Below are positions 1-8,676 of a DNA stretch of 64,000 nt, one piece after another (within the stretch, counting starts at the first letter, position 1; each line of letters begins with the position of its first letter). The notes beneath the pieces are model-generated. The model saw nothing but the letters and a program-made list of their open reading frames with translations. It did no database searches and had not been told where the DNA came from. The position numbers were made by a program, and so were the translations under genes. Source of the stretch: an uncultured Eubacteriales bacterium (lineage in GTDB: Bacteria > Bacillota > Clostridia > Oscillospirales > CAG-272); NCBI GenBank assembly GCA_934525675.1, contig CAKSZH010000011.1, positions 1-64,000 on the forward strand. The letters run 5' to 3'.

Positions 1-372
1 CCTGTTCGGTGCGCCAAAACGAGGGAACCGCCCAACGGCGGTTCCCTCGTTTTGCGTATCGAATGGTTGTGAGAACCTGCTGAAAGAACGCCGGCGGGGA
101 ATCCGGCAACCGCGCACTCCACGCGTTCTTTCCGCCCTCGCTTAGCGAGGGCTTGGTTCAGAATCCTGTTCGGTGCGCCAAAACGAGGGAACCGCCCAAC
201 GGCGGTTCCCTCGTTTTGCGTATCGAATGGTTGTGAGAACCCGCTGAAAGAACGCCGACGGGGAATCCGGCAACCGCGCACTCCACGCGTTCTTTCCGCC
301 CTCGCTTGGCGAGGGCTTGGTTCAGAATCCTGTTCGGTGCGCAAAACGGCGGTTCCCTCGTTTTGCATATCG
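1..372. repeat. Tandem array of a 164-bp hairpin-rich unit
   Basis: Two full copies start at 1 and 165, and a degenerate third starts at 329; the period is exactly 164 bp with only a few substitutions. Each full unit carries a perfect 17-bp hairpin with a CAAC loop ending in TTTT (16-53 and 180-217). A 9-bp arm pair GAAAGAACG/CGTTCTTTC (82-90 with 124-132) encloses a smaller GCCGG/CCGGC stem, and a 7-bp stem CCCTCGC/GCGAGGG has a three-base loop (135-151). The third copy has lost the left arm of the first hairpin. A related CGGTGCGCCAAAAC motif recurs just before the terminator at 407. No coding function is seen; the array may be a multiplied terminator or a mobile structured repeat. Confidence 0.85.
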
Positions 373-406
373 GGCAGTGGGGAGAACGGATTCTCTTCGG
401 TGCGCC

Positions 407-442
407 AAAACCCGCGGGCAGCACAAGCTACCCGCGGGTTTT
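407..442. terminator. Intrinsic terminator hairpin
   Basis: A perfect 12-bp stem, AAAACCCGCGGG with CCCGCGGGTTTT, surrounds a 12-base loop. It ends in TTTT and can work in both directions. From here to the ATPase start at 809 I see no gene; that AT-richer stretch probably holds the ATPase promoter, with TTGCCA at 704-709 and TACCAT at 727-732 as a weak candidate. Confidence 0.6.
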
Positions 443-808
443 GTACATTTTATCATCGTACCGGAACGCCTGCGGACTTGCCTTTCCCAACGTATCGTCA
501 CACAAAATGCTGATTCGGATGGAATAGTACCGAAAAACGTATATGTTTCCAAAATATGTCGGAGCCGGAATGCGCCTTTGAAAGCGGGTGAATGCGACAT
601 CTCTTTCTCCAGAATTTGTATAAGTTGCACAAATTATGCTCTGAAAAATTTACAAGGTCGGTGCAAATGTCGGATTATTATATGTGTAGTTGCAAATTCC
701 ATATTGCCATATCGGGGCTTGTGCGGTACCATAATAGTAGAAAAAGTATATTGAAGTGCCCCTCGGCAACCACCCCACCCATCATTTCAGAGGAAAAAGG
801 TGCAGAAT

Positions 809-2503
809 ATGAACGATCAGGAAATTCGCGAAAAGAAACACGCCGCAAAAGAGGCGGAATTGGAAAGAAAAGAGAAGCAGAAACAGCTTCAGCGCCAGCG
901 CACCAGAATCTATAACGAGATGGTGGCTTATCAGAAGGTCAATCTCAAGCGGATCAAGCGCCCGCCGCAGGATGCCTTCATTTCACTTCAGAACATCAAC
1001 AAAATATACAGCAACAAGGTGCAGGCGGTCTTCAACCTCAACCTCGACATCAAGCAGCATGAGTTCATCGTGCTGGTTGGGCCCTCCGGCTGCGGCAAGT
1101 CCACGACGCTCCGCATGATTGCGGGTCTGGAGGACATCACCGCCGGTGACTTCTACATTGACGGCATATACGCCAACGAGGTACACCCCAAGGACCGCGA
1201 CATTGCCATGGTCTTCCAGTCCTACGCGCTGTATCCGCACATGACGGTCGCGGGGAATATGGCGTTCGGCATCCAGATCAAGAAGGTTCCGGTGCTCAAG
1301 ACCGATAAAAACGGTCAGCCGGTCCTGACCATCAATAAGAAGGCGATCCGCATCTACCGCGATCAGATCAAGACGCTGACCGCGTATCTTGCGGAATCCA
1401 AGGAGGACCGCGAGAGCATTGAGCGTGAAATCGCCGAACTGCAGGAAAAGATCGCGTTCCTCGAAAAGACCCCTATGAAGACCTACGAGCTCCGTCATCT
1501 GCCGAAGGAAGAGATCCGCGAACGCGTGCTGAACGCCGCGCACATTCTTCAGATTGAGGATTATCTGGACCGCAAGCCCAAGGCGCTCTCCGGCGGTCAG
1601 TGCCAGCGTGTCGCTCTCGGGCGCGCCATCGTCAAGAAGGCAAAGGTGTTCCTCATGGACGAGCCGCTCTCCAACCTGGACGCAAAGCTCCGCGTGCAGA
1701 TGCGAAGCGAGATCATCAAGCTCCATAACTCTCTCAAGGCGACGACCATTTACGTCACGCACGACCAGACCGAGGCAATGACCATGGCGACCCGCATTGT
1801 GGTCATGAACCGCGGACGGGTACAGCAGATCGGCACGCCGATTGAAATTTACAACCATCCCGCAAACACGTTTGTCGCTTCCTTTATCGGTTCTCCCGCG
1901 ATGAACTTCCTGAATGTCACCTACGAAAACGGCATTGTCCGCTTTGCAACGGGACTTACCATGGAACTTCCGGAGGACAAGCGGCAGGCGGTGGACGCGT
2001 ACTACGCGGGCATCGTCGATACCCTCCGCCGCGAACTGGAGGAGTTTGACGCAGCGTTTATCGAAAGACAGGAAGCACTTGCCCGCATCGAAAAGCTGGC
2101 AGGAGATCCCGAAAAGAAGGACCTGCTTGCCAAGGAAAAGGAGCAGCTCCGTCTGATCGAGGAATCCTCGGCAGACAGAACGGCACTCATAGAATCCATC
2201 GAAAAGCTGTCCGCGCCCGGGCAGAGCGGCAAGCGGGAAATGATCTTCGGTATCCGCCCCGAGGACATCTACGAAGAAGAGAAGGCGCCGGACGGCGAGC
2301 CGCTCTCCGCGCCCTATCACACCAAGGTGATTCTGGCGGAACTGCTCGGCAAGGAATACTACATCCACACCGAGTTTGCCGGCTCCGAGATTGTGTCCGA
2401 GATCCACACCAAGAAACTGGTGTCCGCGGGCGACGAGATCAATCTGGTATTCGATATGGAGAGTGTCCATCTCTTTGATCCCATCACCACCAAAGCGATC
2501 TGA
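809..2503 (+). CDS. Sugar ABC transporter ATP-binding protein (MsmK/UgpC type) with three extra segments
   Basis: This is the cytoplasmic ATPase that powers carbohydrate import. It has Walker A GPSGCGKST at residues 91-99, Q-loop Gln137, signature LSGGQ at 260-264 (followed by Cys where Arg or Gln is usual), Walker B Asp284-Glu285 and H-loop His318. A start at ATG 809 fits the AGGAAAAAGG ribosome site better than the GTG at 800. The protein has 564 residues against about 370 for the family. The surplus is a charged helical N-terminus of about 55 residues, a stretch of about 70 residues between the Q-loop and the signature (about 162-233), and a coiled-coil-like stretch of about 80 inside the C-terminal regulatory domain (about 395-475). 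It lies near an LplB/YtcP permease pair whose relatives often lack their own ATPase, so it probably serves that transporter. Confidence 0.93.
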   Translation: MNDQEIREKKHAAKEAELERKEKQKQLQRQRTRIYNEMVAYQKVNLKRIKRPPQDAFISLQNINKIYSNKVQAVFNLNLDIKQHEFIVLVGPSGCGKSTTLRMIAGLEDITAGDFYIDGIYANEVHPKDRDIAMVFQSYALYPHMTVAGNMAFGIQIKKVPVLKTDKNGQPVLTINKKAIRIYRDQIKTLTAYLAESKEDRESIEREIAELQEKIAFLEKTPMKTYELRHLPKEEIRERVLNAAHILQIEDYLDRKPKALSGGQCQRVALGRAIVKKAKVFLMDEPLSNLDAKLRVQMRSEIIKLHNSLKATTIYVTHDQTEAMTMATRIVVMNRGRVQQIGTPIEIYNHPANTFVASFIGSPAMNFLNVTYENGIVRFATGLTMELPEDKRQAVDAYYAGIVDTLRRELEEFDAAFIERQEALARIEKLAGDPEKKDLLAKEKEQLRLIEESSADRTALIESIEKLSAPGQSGKREMIFGIRPEDIYEEEKAPDGEPLSAPYHTKVILAELLGKEYYIHTEFAGSEIVSEIHTKKLVSAGDEINLVFDMESVHLFDPITTKAI

Positions 2504-2550
2504 CGCACCCTCCGCTTGTATGATCCGCAGGATTGCGGAACGAGGTATGA

Positions 2551-4062
2551 ATGAGAAAACAAACAGGCAATTCCACCCGCGATATTTACCGTAACGACCC
2601 GAGGGCGAATCCGCTCCGGCGTATGGTTGCCTATCTGCTTGACGCGCTGTTCTTTTCCGTCGTCGCGTTCGGGCTGATTATGCTTCTTTCGCTGGTCCTT
2701 CTGAAGCTTCCCGCTTATAAAGAAAAGGAAGACATCGTCAACGAAAAGATGAAGGAATGTTACCGGATCGAGGAAGAAGCGAAGATTTACCGCTTTGAAG
2801 GAGAGGGAGATGATCGGTTCTCCCATCCGGTCGAACTGGAGGATCTGTTTTACGAATACTGCATGGAACACATTCTGTACAGCTATTCGGTCGATCCGAA
2901 ACCGTTTGAAACTTACGGCGTCATCCCAACGGAACCGGAATACGCCGCCGCTTCCTATGATACCGACCGGCTCGCGTATTTCTACACCCGCTACTGCGCC
3001 GCGCATGACGTGGTGGACTATGGCGGTATGAGCCCGGAACTGTATTTCTACAAGGTCCTGAAGGATCTCAGCCCCGTGACGGACATGTGGGTCTTCGACG
3101 AAGAAAACCACACGCTTCCATACCTGGACGGCTACTACGCCGTGGATCTTTACCAGTATCTCAAGGACGACAGCCACCAGTCCGGCGTGACCAATTACAA
3201 CAAGCTCGCGGTGGCATACCGCGACATCTGGGAAGAGCAGGTCAAAGAACTGGTCGCCTCTCCCGAATTCCAGAAGGAATACGTGGTCTACAAAGAAAAC
3301 TACGCCGCCTGCGCTTACATGGTGGATGTTCTGATTCTCATCGCGTTCGTCCTGACTTACTTCCTTGTCTGGCTGCTCCCGCAATTCATTCAGGGAGATA
3401 TGCGCACACTCGGCAGACGCATTATGCACATCCGCGTGGTGGACTTTGAGGGGTATCGCGCACTCAGAAGGGAAAAGGTGCTTTCCGGCTTCCTTTCGGC
3501 GTTCGGATTGTTCGGCGTCATGATGATCCCCTGCTATTTTGCCATCGGGCTCAACTCCGGATGGATGTATCCGCTCTTTGAGATTTCCGGGGTCGGGGTT
3601 TCTCCGTTCACGATCATGGGGGTTCTGGTTCTCATTTCGGTTGTTTCCGGCATTGCGAGCTTCTTCGGTGCCGACAAGCGCTCGCTTGTTGATCGTATCT
3701 GCTCCACCATGCAGATCGACGACAGGGAACACGATACCCTGGTGAAATCCTTTGATGCGCTGAGAGAACAGCGGGAACGGGAAAGGGAAGAAGAAACGAC
3801 CGTTCCCATGACGGAAACGGTCACCTCAAAATTGTTTGAAAGAAACGCGGATCCCGAAAACACGGAATCCGGAAACGGGGAAGCCGGTCACACGGAAGAA
3901 GTTCCCGGAAATGAAGAGACCGGGACGACCGGAAGCGAAACTGCCGGAAGCGCCGGAGCCCCCGGTGACGGCAACGCGCCCCCCGCCGTCGCGGATGCGC
4001 CGGATACGGGAGCCGGAAGCAGAGCCTCCGGGAACACGGATTCCCCGGACACGGGTCACTGA
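2551..4062 (+). CDS. RDD-family membrane protein with a large internal domain and a low-complexity tail
   Basis: The 503-residue protein shows RDD-family hallmarks: an Arg- and Asp-containing first helix (RRMVAYLLDALFF, about 24-53), the TLGRRIMHIRVVD motif after the second helix, and VDRICSTMQIDD near the end of the domain. Four membrane helices are visible at about 25-53, 253-281, 313-335 and 346-376. Between helices 1 and 2 lies an unusual domain of about 200 residues rich in acidic and aromatic residues, probably outside the membrane. The last 90 or so residues are Gly/Glu/Thr/Pro-rich and disordered. RDD proteins are poorly characterised; some are linked to ion or solute transport. It follows the ATPase by 47 bp and probably shares its transcript. 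Its stop overlaps the convergent AraC gene by 7 bp. Confidence 0.75.
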   Translation: MRKQTGNSTRDIYRNDPRANPLRRMVAYLLDALFFSVVAFGLIMLLSLVLLKLPAYKEKEDIVNEKMKECYRIEEEAKIYRFEGEGDDRFSHPVELEDLFYEYCMEHILYSYSVDPKPFETYGVIPTEPEYAAASYDTDRLAYFYTRYCAAHDVVDYGGMSPELYFYKVLKDLSPVTDMWVFDEENHTLPYLDGYYAVDLYQYLKDDSHQSGVTNYNKLAVAYRDIWEEQVKELVASPEFQKEYVVYKENYAACAYMVDVLILIAFVLTYFLVWLLPQFIQGDMRTLGRRIMHIRVVDFEGYRALRREKVLSGFLSAFGLFGVMMIPCYFAIGLNSGWMYPLFEISGVGVSPFTIMGVLVLISVVSGIASFFGADKRSLVDRICSTMQIDDREHDTLVKSFDALREQREREREEETTVPMTETVTSKLFERNADPENTESGNGEAGHTEEVPGNEETGTTGSETAGSAGAPGDGNAPPAVADAPDTGAGSRASGNTDSPDTGH

Positions 4063-4916
4063 TTCTCCCGGTCGCAGAATTTGGACGGACACACCTTGTA
4101 GTATTGCTTGAACTGCTGTGAAAAGTAAAACTGATTGGTGTATCCGAGCGACTGCGCAATCTGCAGGATCGTGAAGCTGCCGTTGTTGAGCAGTTCCGCC
4201 GCGCGCTTCATCCGAAGATCGATGAGGTATTTGGACGGCGTGGTCCCCGTGACCTCTTTGAACAGACGCGCCATGTAGGACTGATTGTAGAAGAACATCT
4301 TCTCGATGGTGCCGACGTTGATGTCCGGCGATGTGTAGTTGTTGTTGAGATACTCAATGACGGGCAGAATTCTCTGATACTTCTTGCCGAGATGGCGGCT
4401 TTTGTCCTCCGGGGAATACCGGTCGGTCAGGCGGGCGAACAGCTGCAAGAACAGCCCCGTGATCCGGGCGTTCTCCGCTCCGGCGTGCGAACAGCGGTTC
4501 CGCGGGTCGAAGCTTGCATCGAAGATATCCGCGAAAAACGCAACGTCCTGTGGGGCGAGCGAAAGGATTCCGTCCTTAAACCCGACGGAGCCGGTCAGCT
4601 CTCTTGCAAGGATTCCGTTGTACTCGATCCAGTAATAGGTCCACGGGTCTTCCGGATTCTGCACGTAGGTAATGTTAGCGTGCGGGTTCTGGAGAAAGGC
4701 AGTGTTCTTTTCAATGCGGACTTTGCTTCCGTCCCTCCGGATGAGCGTACCTTTTCCGGAGATGACGATGTGGAGTACGTAGCAGGTCTTGTCCCGCTTG
4801 ATCGCGGGTTTGTTCCGGGTACACTCCTCGTAACCGTAAACCATGACCGCAAGATCCTGCGCGGTCTGATCCGGTTTTTCCTGATACATCAGCGGTTGCT
4901 TGACGAAATCATCCAT
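4056..4916 (-). CDS. AraC-family transcriptional regulator
   Basis: The 286-residue protein has an N-terminal cupin-like sensor domain (about 1-170) and a C-terminal double helix-turn-helix (about 185-286) with typical AraC text such as MARLFKEVTGTTPSKYL and IAQSLGYTNQFYFSQQFK. ATG 4916 is chosen because GGAGG at 4930-4926 lies 9 bases before it; the ATG at 4925 directly abuts that site. It is divergent from the permease at 5043, the usual arrangement for a regulator that senses a sugar and activates a neighbouring uptake operon. A promoter TTGACT-17-TAGAAT lies upstream. The ligand is not predictable. Confidence 0.93.
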   Translation of the reverse strand: MDDFVKQPLMYQEKPDQTAQDLAVMVYGYEECTRNKPAIKRDKTCYVLHIVISGKGTLIRRDGSKVRIEKNTAFLQNPHANITYVQNPEDPWTYYWIEYNGILARELTGSVGFKDGILSLAPQDVAFFADIFDASFDPRNRCSHAGAENARITGLFLQLFARLTDRYSPEDKSRHLGKKYQRILPVIEYLNNNYTSPDINVGTIEKMFFYNQSYMARLFKEVTGTTPSKYLIDLRMKRAAELLNNGSFTILQIAQSLGYTNQFYFSQQFKQYYKVCPSKFCDRENQ

Positions 4917-4962
4917 TTCTTTCATCCTCCGAAAAGCGAAATTCCGTATCTGTTTTGAGCCT

Positions 4963-4991
4963 ATTCTACTATATTTCGCAAAAAAAGTCAA
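4963..4991 (-). promoter_or_regulatory. Promoter of the AraC gene
   Basis: Read on the minus strand: -35 TTGACT at 4991-4986, a 17-base spacer, and -10 TAGAAT at 4968-4963. It is about 47 bp upstream of the AraC start and sits in the divergent intergenic region, where the regulator itself may bind. Confidence 0.6.
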
Positions 4992-5042
4992 CAGGATATA
5001 TATAGAACACCCGATCGAAATTCTGAAACCGAAGGTAAACGT

Positions 5043-6014
5043 ATGGACAAAAACAAAGTTTTGAATGAGGCGACCACGCTTCTCACCGTGCCGGCACAGA
5101 GGAAATGGTACAACAAAATCAAATATGTGCTGATCCTGATGGTCATTCCCACGGTGCTGTATGTCATCATATTCAATTACCTCCCGCTCGGCGGTCTTGT
5201 GATTGCGTTCAAGGACTACACGCCGTTCAAGGGAATATTCGATTCCCCCTGGACGTCCATGGGCGGCTTCAAGCACTTTTATACCTTTGTGACCTCGCCG
5301 AACTTCTGGCCGATTATCAAGAATACATTGGTTCTGTCGCTTGCGTCCATTTTCTTCAATTCGCTCTGCCCCATCATTTTTGCACTGCTTGTCAATGAAA
5401 TCCGCGCTCCCAAGTACAAGCGTCTGGTGCAGACCATCATGTACGCCCCTTACTTCATTTCCGTCAGCGTCCTCGTCGGTATGATGTTTGCGTTCTTCCA
5501 CTCCGACAGCGGCATCTTTACCAAGCTCTTTGCCGTGTTCGGCTTTGACGCCGCCAACCTGATGGAAAACCCGGATTACTTCTGTATGCTCTATGTCGCA
5601 TCCGGACTCTGGCAGGGCCTTGGCTGGTGGAGTATTGTTTACATGGGCTCGCTTGCCAATGTGGATCCCAACCTGCACGACGCCGCCATGATGGACGGCG
5701 CGGGACGGTTCCGCCGCATCCTCCACATCAACCTGCCGCACATCATTCCGATGGCGACCATCATGCTCATCATGTCCATGGGCAATATCCTGTCGGTCGG
5801 ATTTGAAAAGGTCAACCTGATGCAACTTGCGACCAACCTGTCAAAATCCGAGATCATATCCACATATGTCTACCGCGTATCCTTCCCCGAATTCGGACCG
5901 GCGCAGTTCTCCTACGCGACGGCGATCGGGCTGTTCAACTCGCTGGTCAACATTGTGATTCTCGTTCTCGTGAACTGGATTTCCAAAAAGGTATCCGATA
6001 ACTCTCTGTGGTAA
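5043..6014 (+). CDS. Carbohydrate ABC transporter permease, LplB type
   Basis: The 323-residue inner-membrane protein has about six hydrophobic helices and an EAA-type cytoplasmic loop near residue 213 (DAAMMDGAGRFRRI) that docks on the ATPase. The N-terminal text YLPLGGLVIAFKDY is characteristic of the LplB family, which imports oligosaccharides derived from complex plant glycans. A GAAGGT ribosome site precedes the ATG. It is the first gene of an operon with the second permease 13 bp downstream and the binding protein after that. Confidence 0.95.
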   Translation: MDKNKVLNEATTLLTVPAQRKWYNKIKYVLILMVIPTVLYVIIFNYLPLGGLVIAFKDYTPFKGIFDSPWTSMGGFKHFYTFVTSPNFWPIIKNTLVLSLASIFFNSLCPIIFALLVNEIRAPKYKRLVQTIMYAPYFISVSVLVGMMFAFFHSDSGIFTKLFAVFGFDAANLMENPDYFCMLYVASGLWQGLGWWSIVYMGSLANVDPNLHDAAMMDGAGRFRRILHINLPHIIPMATIMLIMSMGNILSVGFEKVNLMQLATNLSKSEIISTYVYRVSFPEFGPAQFSYATAIGLFNSLVNIVILVLVNWISKKVSDNSLW

Positions 6015-6027
6015 GGAGGAAAGGCAA

Positions 6028-6894
6028 ATGAACAGAAAAAGTCTCGGTTCGGACAAAGTCTTTGACGTCATCGTCATGATCGTCACCGGCGTGATCGCCT
6101 TCCTCTTCCTTTTGCCGCTTATCAACGTGCTGGCAAGCTCCTTCTCCTCGGCGGACGAGATCGTTGCCGGAAACGTCGGTCTCTTCCCGGTGAAGTTCAC
6201 ATTGGAAGGCTACCGCAACGTCCTCAAGGACAAGCAGATCTGGCAGGGCTTCCGCAACTCACTGCTCTACACCCTGATCGGTACCCTCATTCAGGTCACC
6301 TGTCAGATGCTCTGCGCCTACCCGCTGTCCCGCAAGGACTTCAAGGGCAGGGGATTTCTCAACCTCATGCTGACGCTGACCATGTTCATCTCGGGCGGCA
6401 TGATCCCCTCCTACCTGCTCATCACTCAGCTCAAGATGTACGACACCATCTGGGCGATCATCCTTCCCGGATGTATCTCGGTTTTCAACATTATTATTAT
6501 CCGCACCTACATGAGCAGTTCCATCCCCTACGAGCTCAACGAAGCTGCCATGCTGGACGGCTGCGGCGACTGGAAGCTGTTTGTCAAGATCATTCTTCCG
6601 CTCTCCCGCCCCATCCTGCTGGTCATGATTCTGTACGCAATCGTCGGCTATTGGAACTCCTACTTCAACGCCCTCATGTATGTTCAGACCACCTCCAAGC
6701 TGCCGCTTCAGAATGTGCTCAACAACATCCTGATTTCCAATGAGTCCTCGCTCGGCTCCGGCATGGATGTCAACGCCGCCCAGCAGCTCAAATACGTCAC
6801 CATCGTCGTGTCTTCTCTGCCTCTGCTCGTGATTTATCCCTTCTTCCAGAAATACTTCGAGAAGGGCGTCACCATCGGCGGCCTCAAAGGCTGA
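6028..6894 (+). CDS. Carbohydrate ABC transporter permease, YtcP/YesQ type
   Basis: The 288-residue second permease subunit has six predicted helices and an EAA loop, NEAAMLDGCGDWKLF, near residue 171. The N-terminal text LINVLASSFSSADEI is typical of the YtcP branch that pairs with LplB-like permeases. A strong TAAGGAGG site lies just ahead of the start. It should form the membrane channel with the product of the gene at 5043. Confidence 0.95.
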   Translation: MNRKSLGSDKVFDVIVMIVTGVIAFLFLLPLINVLASSFSSADEIVAGNVGLFPVKFTLEGYRNVLKDKQIWQGFRNSLLYTLIGTLIQVTCQMLCAYPLSRKDFKGRGFLNLMLTLTMFISGGMIPSYLLITQLKMYDTIWAIILPGCISVFNIIIIRTYMSSSIPYELNEAAMLDGCGDWKLFVKIILPLSRPILLVMILYAIVGYWNSYFNALMYVQTTSKLPLQNVLNNILISNESSLGSGMDVNAAQQLKYVTIVVSSLPLLVIYPFFQKYFEKGVTIGGLKG

Positions 6895-6927
6895 CCCGCA
6901 AAATTTCCCGGAAAAGGAGAAAACAAA

Positions 6928-8664
6928 ATGAAAACAAAGCTGTTTACAAGACTGACGACGCTGTTTCTTGCGTGTGTGCTTGCCTTCGGCTGCCTGCTTG
7001 CGTTTGCGGGCTGCTCCAAAAAGGACGATGCCTATGATGCAGACAACTTTCTGCCGAACGGCACTGCCGATAACCCCTACCGCATTGTGAAGGAGCCGGT
7101 GACCATCACCATCTTCGCTCCCCACAGCGCGGGCAATCCCGAATATGCCGACCTGACCATGTTCAAGTATCTGTCAAAGGTCACCGGGCTGAATTTCAAA
7201 TTTGTAACGCCCGATACCTCGGCATACAACAACCAGAAGGCAAGCGCCTGGAGCACCGGCGATCTGCCCGACCTGTTCCTCTTCAACAACTCGCTTGCAG
7301 AGCAGGTGCAATACGCGGAAAAGGGCTACGACGCGTATGTTCCCTTCAATGACGCCTCTTATTCCTACACTGTGGGCGGTCAGCGCATCGACGTCGGCAA
7401 CCTGATCGACAACTTCATGCCCAACTACAAGGCAGGACTTGCCTCCAACTTCGGCGTGGATTCCTCCATTCAGGACGCGGTCAAAACCGCGACGCTGAAC
7501 GACGGCAAGATGTACGTTACCGTGTCCGTCAACGACGTAGCAAGAGACCTGACCTACAAGATGTTCATCAATCAGGAATGGATCGACAACATCAACAAGA
7601 ATTACGGCGGCTACAACGACAAGCTCCTGCCGAACGCCGATGAGATCAGGACGATCGACGAGTACCTCAACGTGCTCCGTGCGTTCCGCGACCTGGACGC
7701 CAACGGCAACGGCAACCCGAACGACGAAATTCCCGTCACCGCGAAGTCCATGGAGTACCTGCGCAACTTCATCCTCCAGAGCTACGGCTACGTCTCGAGC
7801 GGCCCCGAGATTACCGAGGACGGCTTTGTCTATGTCCCCTATACCGAGGCATACAGAAAATACCTTCAGTTTGCCAACACTCTTTACAAAGAAGGTCTGC
7901 TTCATAAGGATACCTTCTCCATTTCCACCGATAACCAGATGGCGCAGTACGGCAACCAGGGGCGGCTCGGCAGCTTTGTCGCCGCAGCGGCGTACCTGGT
8001 CGTCGGCTATGACCGTGAGTCCGAATACACTACCTTCGGACCCCTGACCTCCTCCTATTATACCGGTACCCCCATTCAGTACTGCACCTACTACTTCAAG
8101 GCAGACGGTGCCTGCATCCCGACGAGCACCAAATATGTCCGTGAGGTTGCACGACTCATTGATATCATGTACAGCGACCTCGGCACACAGCTCATTGCGT
8201 ACGGTGTGGAGGGAAGCGACTGGACATGGGACAATGACGAACATACCTCCTGGACCTTCCATGTGCCGGACAACTGGGAAGGGAATCAGGAGCAGTACCG
8301 CGCCACCATCACGCCGAATGTCGGCAGTGCATCCGCACTTTACTGGTCGAATGACTTCGTCGGTAAGATGAACGACGAGATCATCACGAGCCTCAACGCG
8401 ATGTCCGAGCGCTACCGTCCGTATCTCAAGGTCGCGGAGCCGACGGAGATCCGCCTCAATTCCGAGGAGTACAACGAGATCACCACCGTCAAGGCAACGC
8501 TTGACCCGCAGCTCAAGTACCTCGAATCCTGCTTTATCCGCGGCGAAAAGGATCCGACAAGCGACAGTGACTGGAATTCCTTCCTCCAGACGCTTGACGG
8601 CATCGGCGCCCAGAAGCTCCTGAAGTGCTACAACGACGCGTATGCAAGATACAATTCCAGGTGA
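6928..8664 (+). CDS. Extracellular solute-binding lipoprotein of the LplA type
   Basis: The 578-residue protein has a signal peptide and lipobox (LAFAGC, lipid-attached Cys29), so it is anchored outside the membrane. Its length and the region around YDAYVPFNDASY fit the large binding proteins that partner LplB/YtcP permeases. It should capture an oligosaccharide and hand it to the channel. The gene follows the second permease by 33 bp behind an AAGGAG ribosome site. Confidence 0.92.
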   Translation: MKTKLFTRLTTLFLACVLAFGCLLAFAGCSKKDDAYDADNFLPNGTADNPYRIVKEPVTITIFAPHSAGNPEYADLTMFKYLSKVTGLNFKFVTPDTSAYNNQKASAWSTGDLPDLFLFNNSLAEQVQYAEKGYDAYVPFNDASYSYTVGGQRIDVGNLIDNFMPNYKAGLASNFGVDSSIQDAVKTATLNDGKMYVTVSVNDVARDLTYKMFINQEWIDNINKNYGGYNDKLLPNADEIRTIDEYLNVLRAFRDLDANGNGNPNDEIPVTAKSMEYLRNFILQSYGYVSSGPEITEDGFVYVPYTEAYRKYLQFANTLYKEGLLHKDTFSISTDNQMAQYGNQGRLGSFVAAAAYLVVGYDRESEYTTFGPLTSSYYTGTPIQYCTYYFKADGACIPTSTKYVREVARLIDIMYSDLGTQLIAYGVEGSDWTWDNDEHTSWTFHVPDNWEGNQEQYRATITPNVGSASALYWSNDFVGKMNDEIITSLNAMSERYRPYLKVAEPTEIRLNSEEYNEITTVKATLDPQLKYLESCFIRGEKDPTSDSDWNSFLQTLDGIGAQKLLKCYNDAYARYNSR

Positions 8665-8676
8665 CGGAGGGGACGT

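Noticed and set aside
1..330. Integron attC sites or a CRISPR array in the first repeat
   Set aside because: The 164-bp units are near-identical throughout without variable spacers, and there is no integrase or cas gene nearby.
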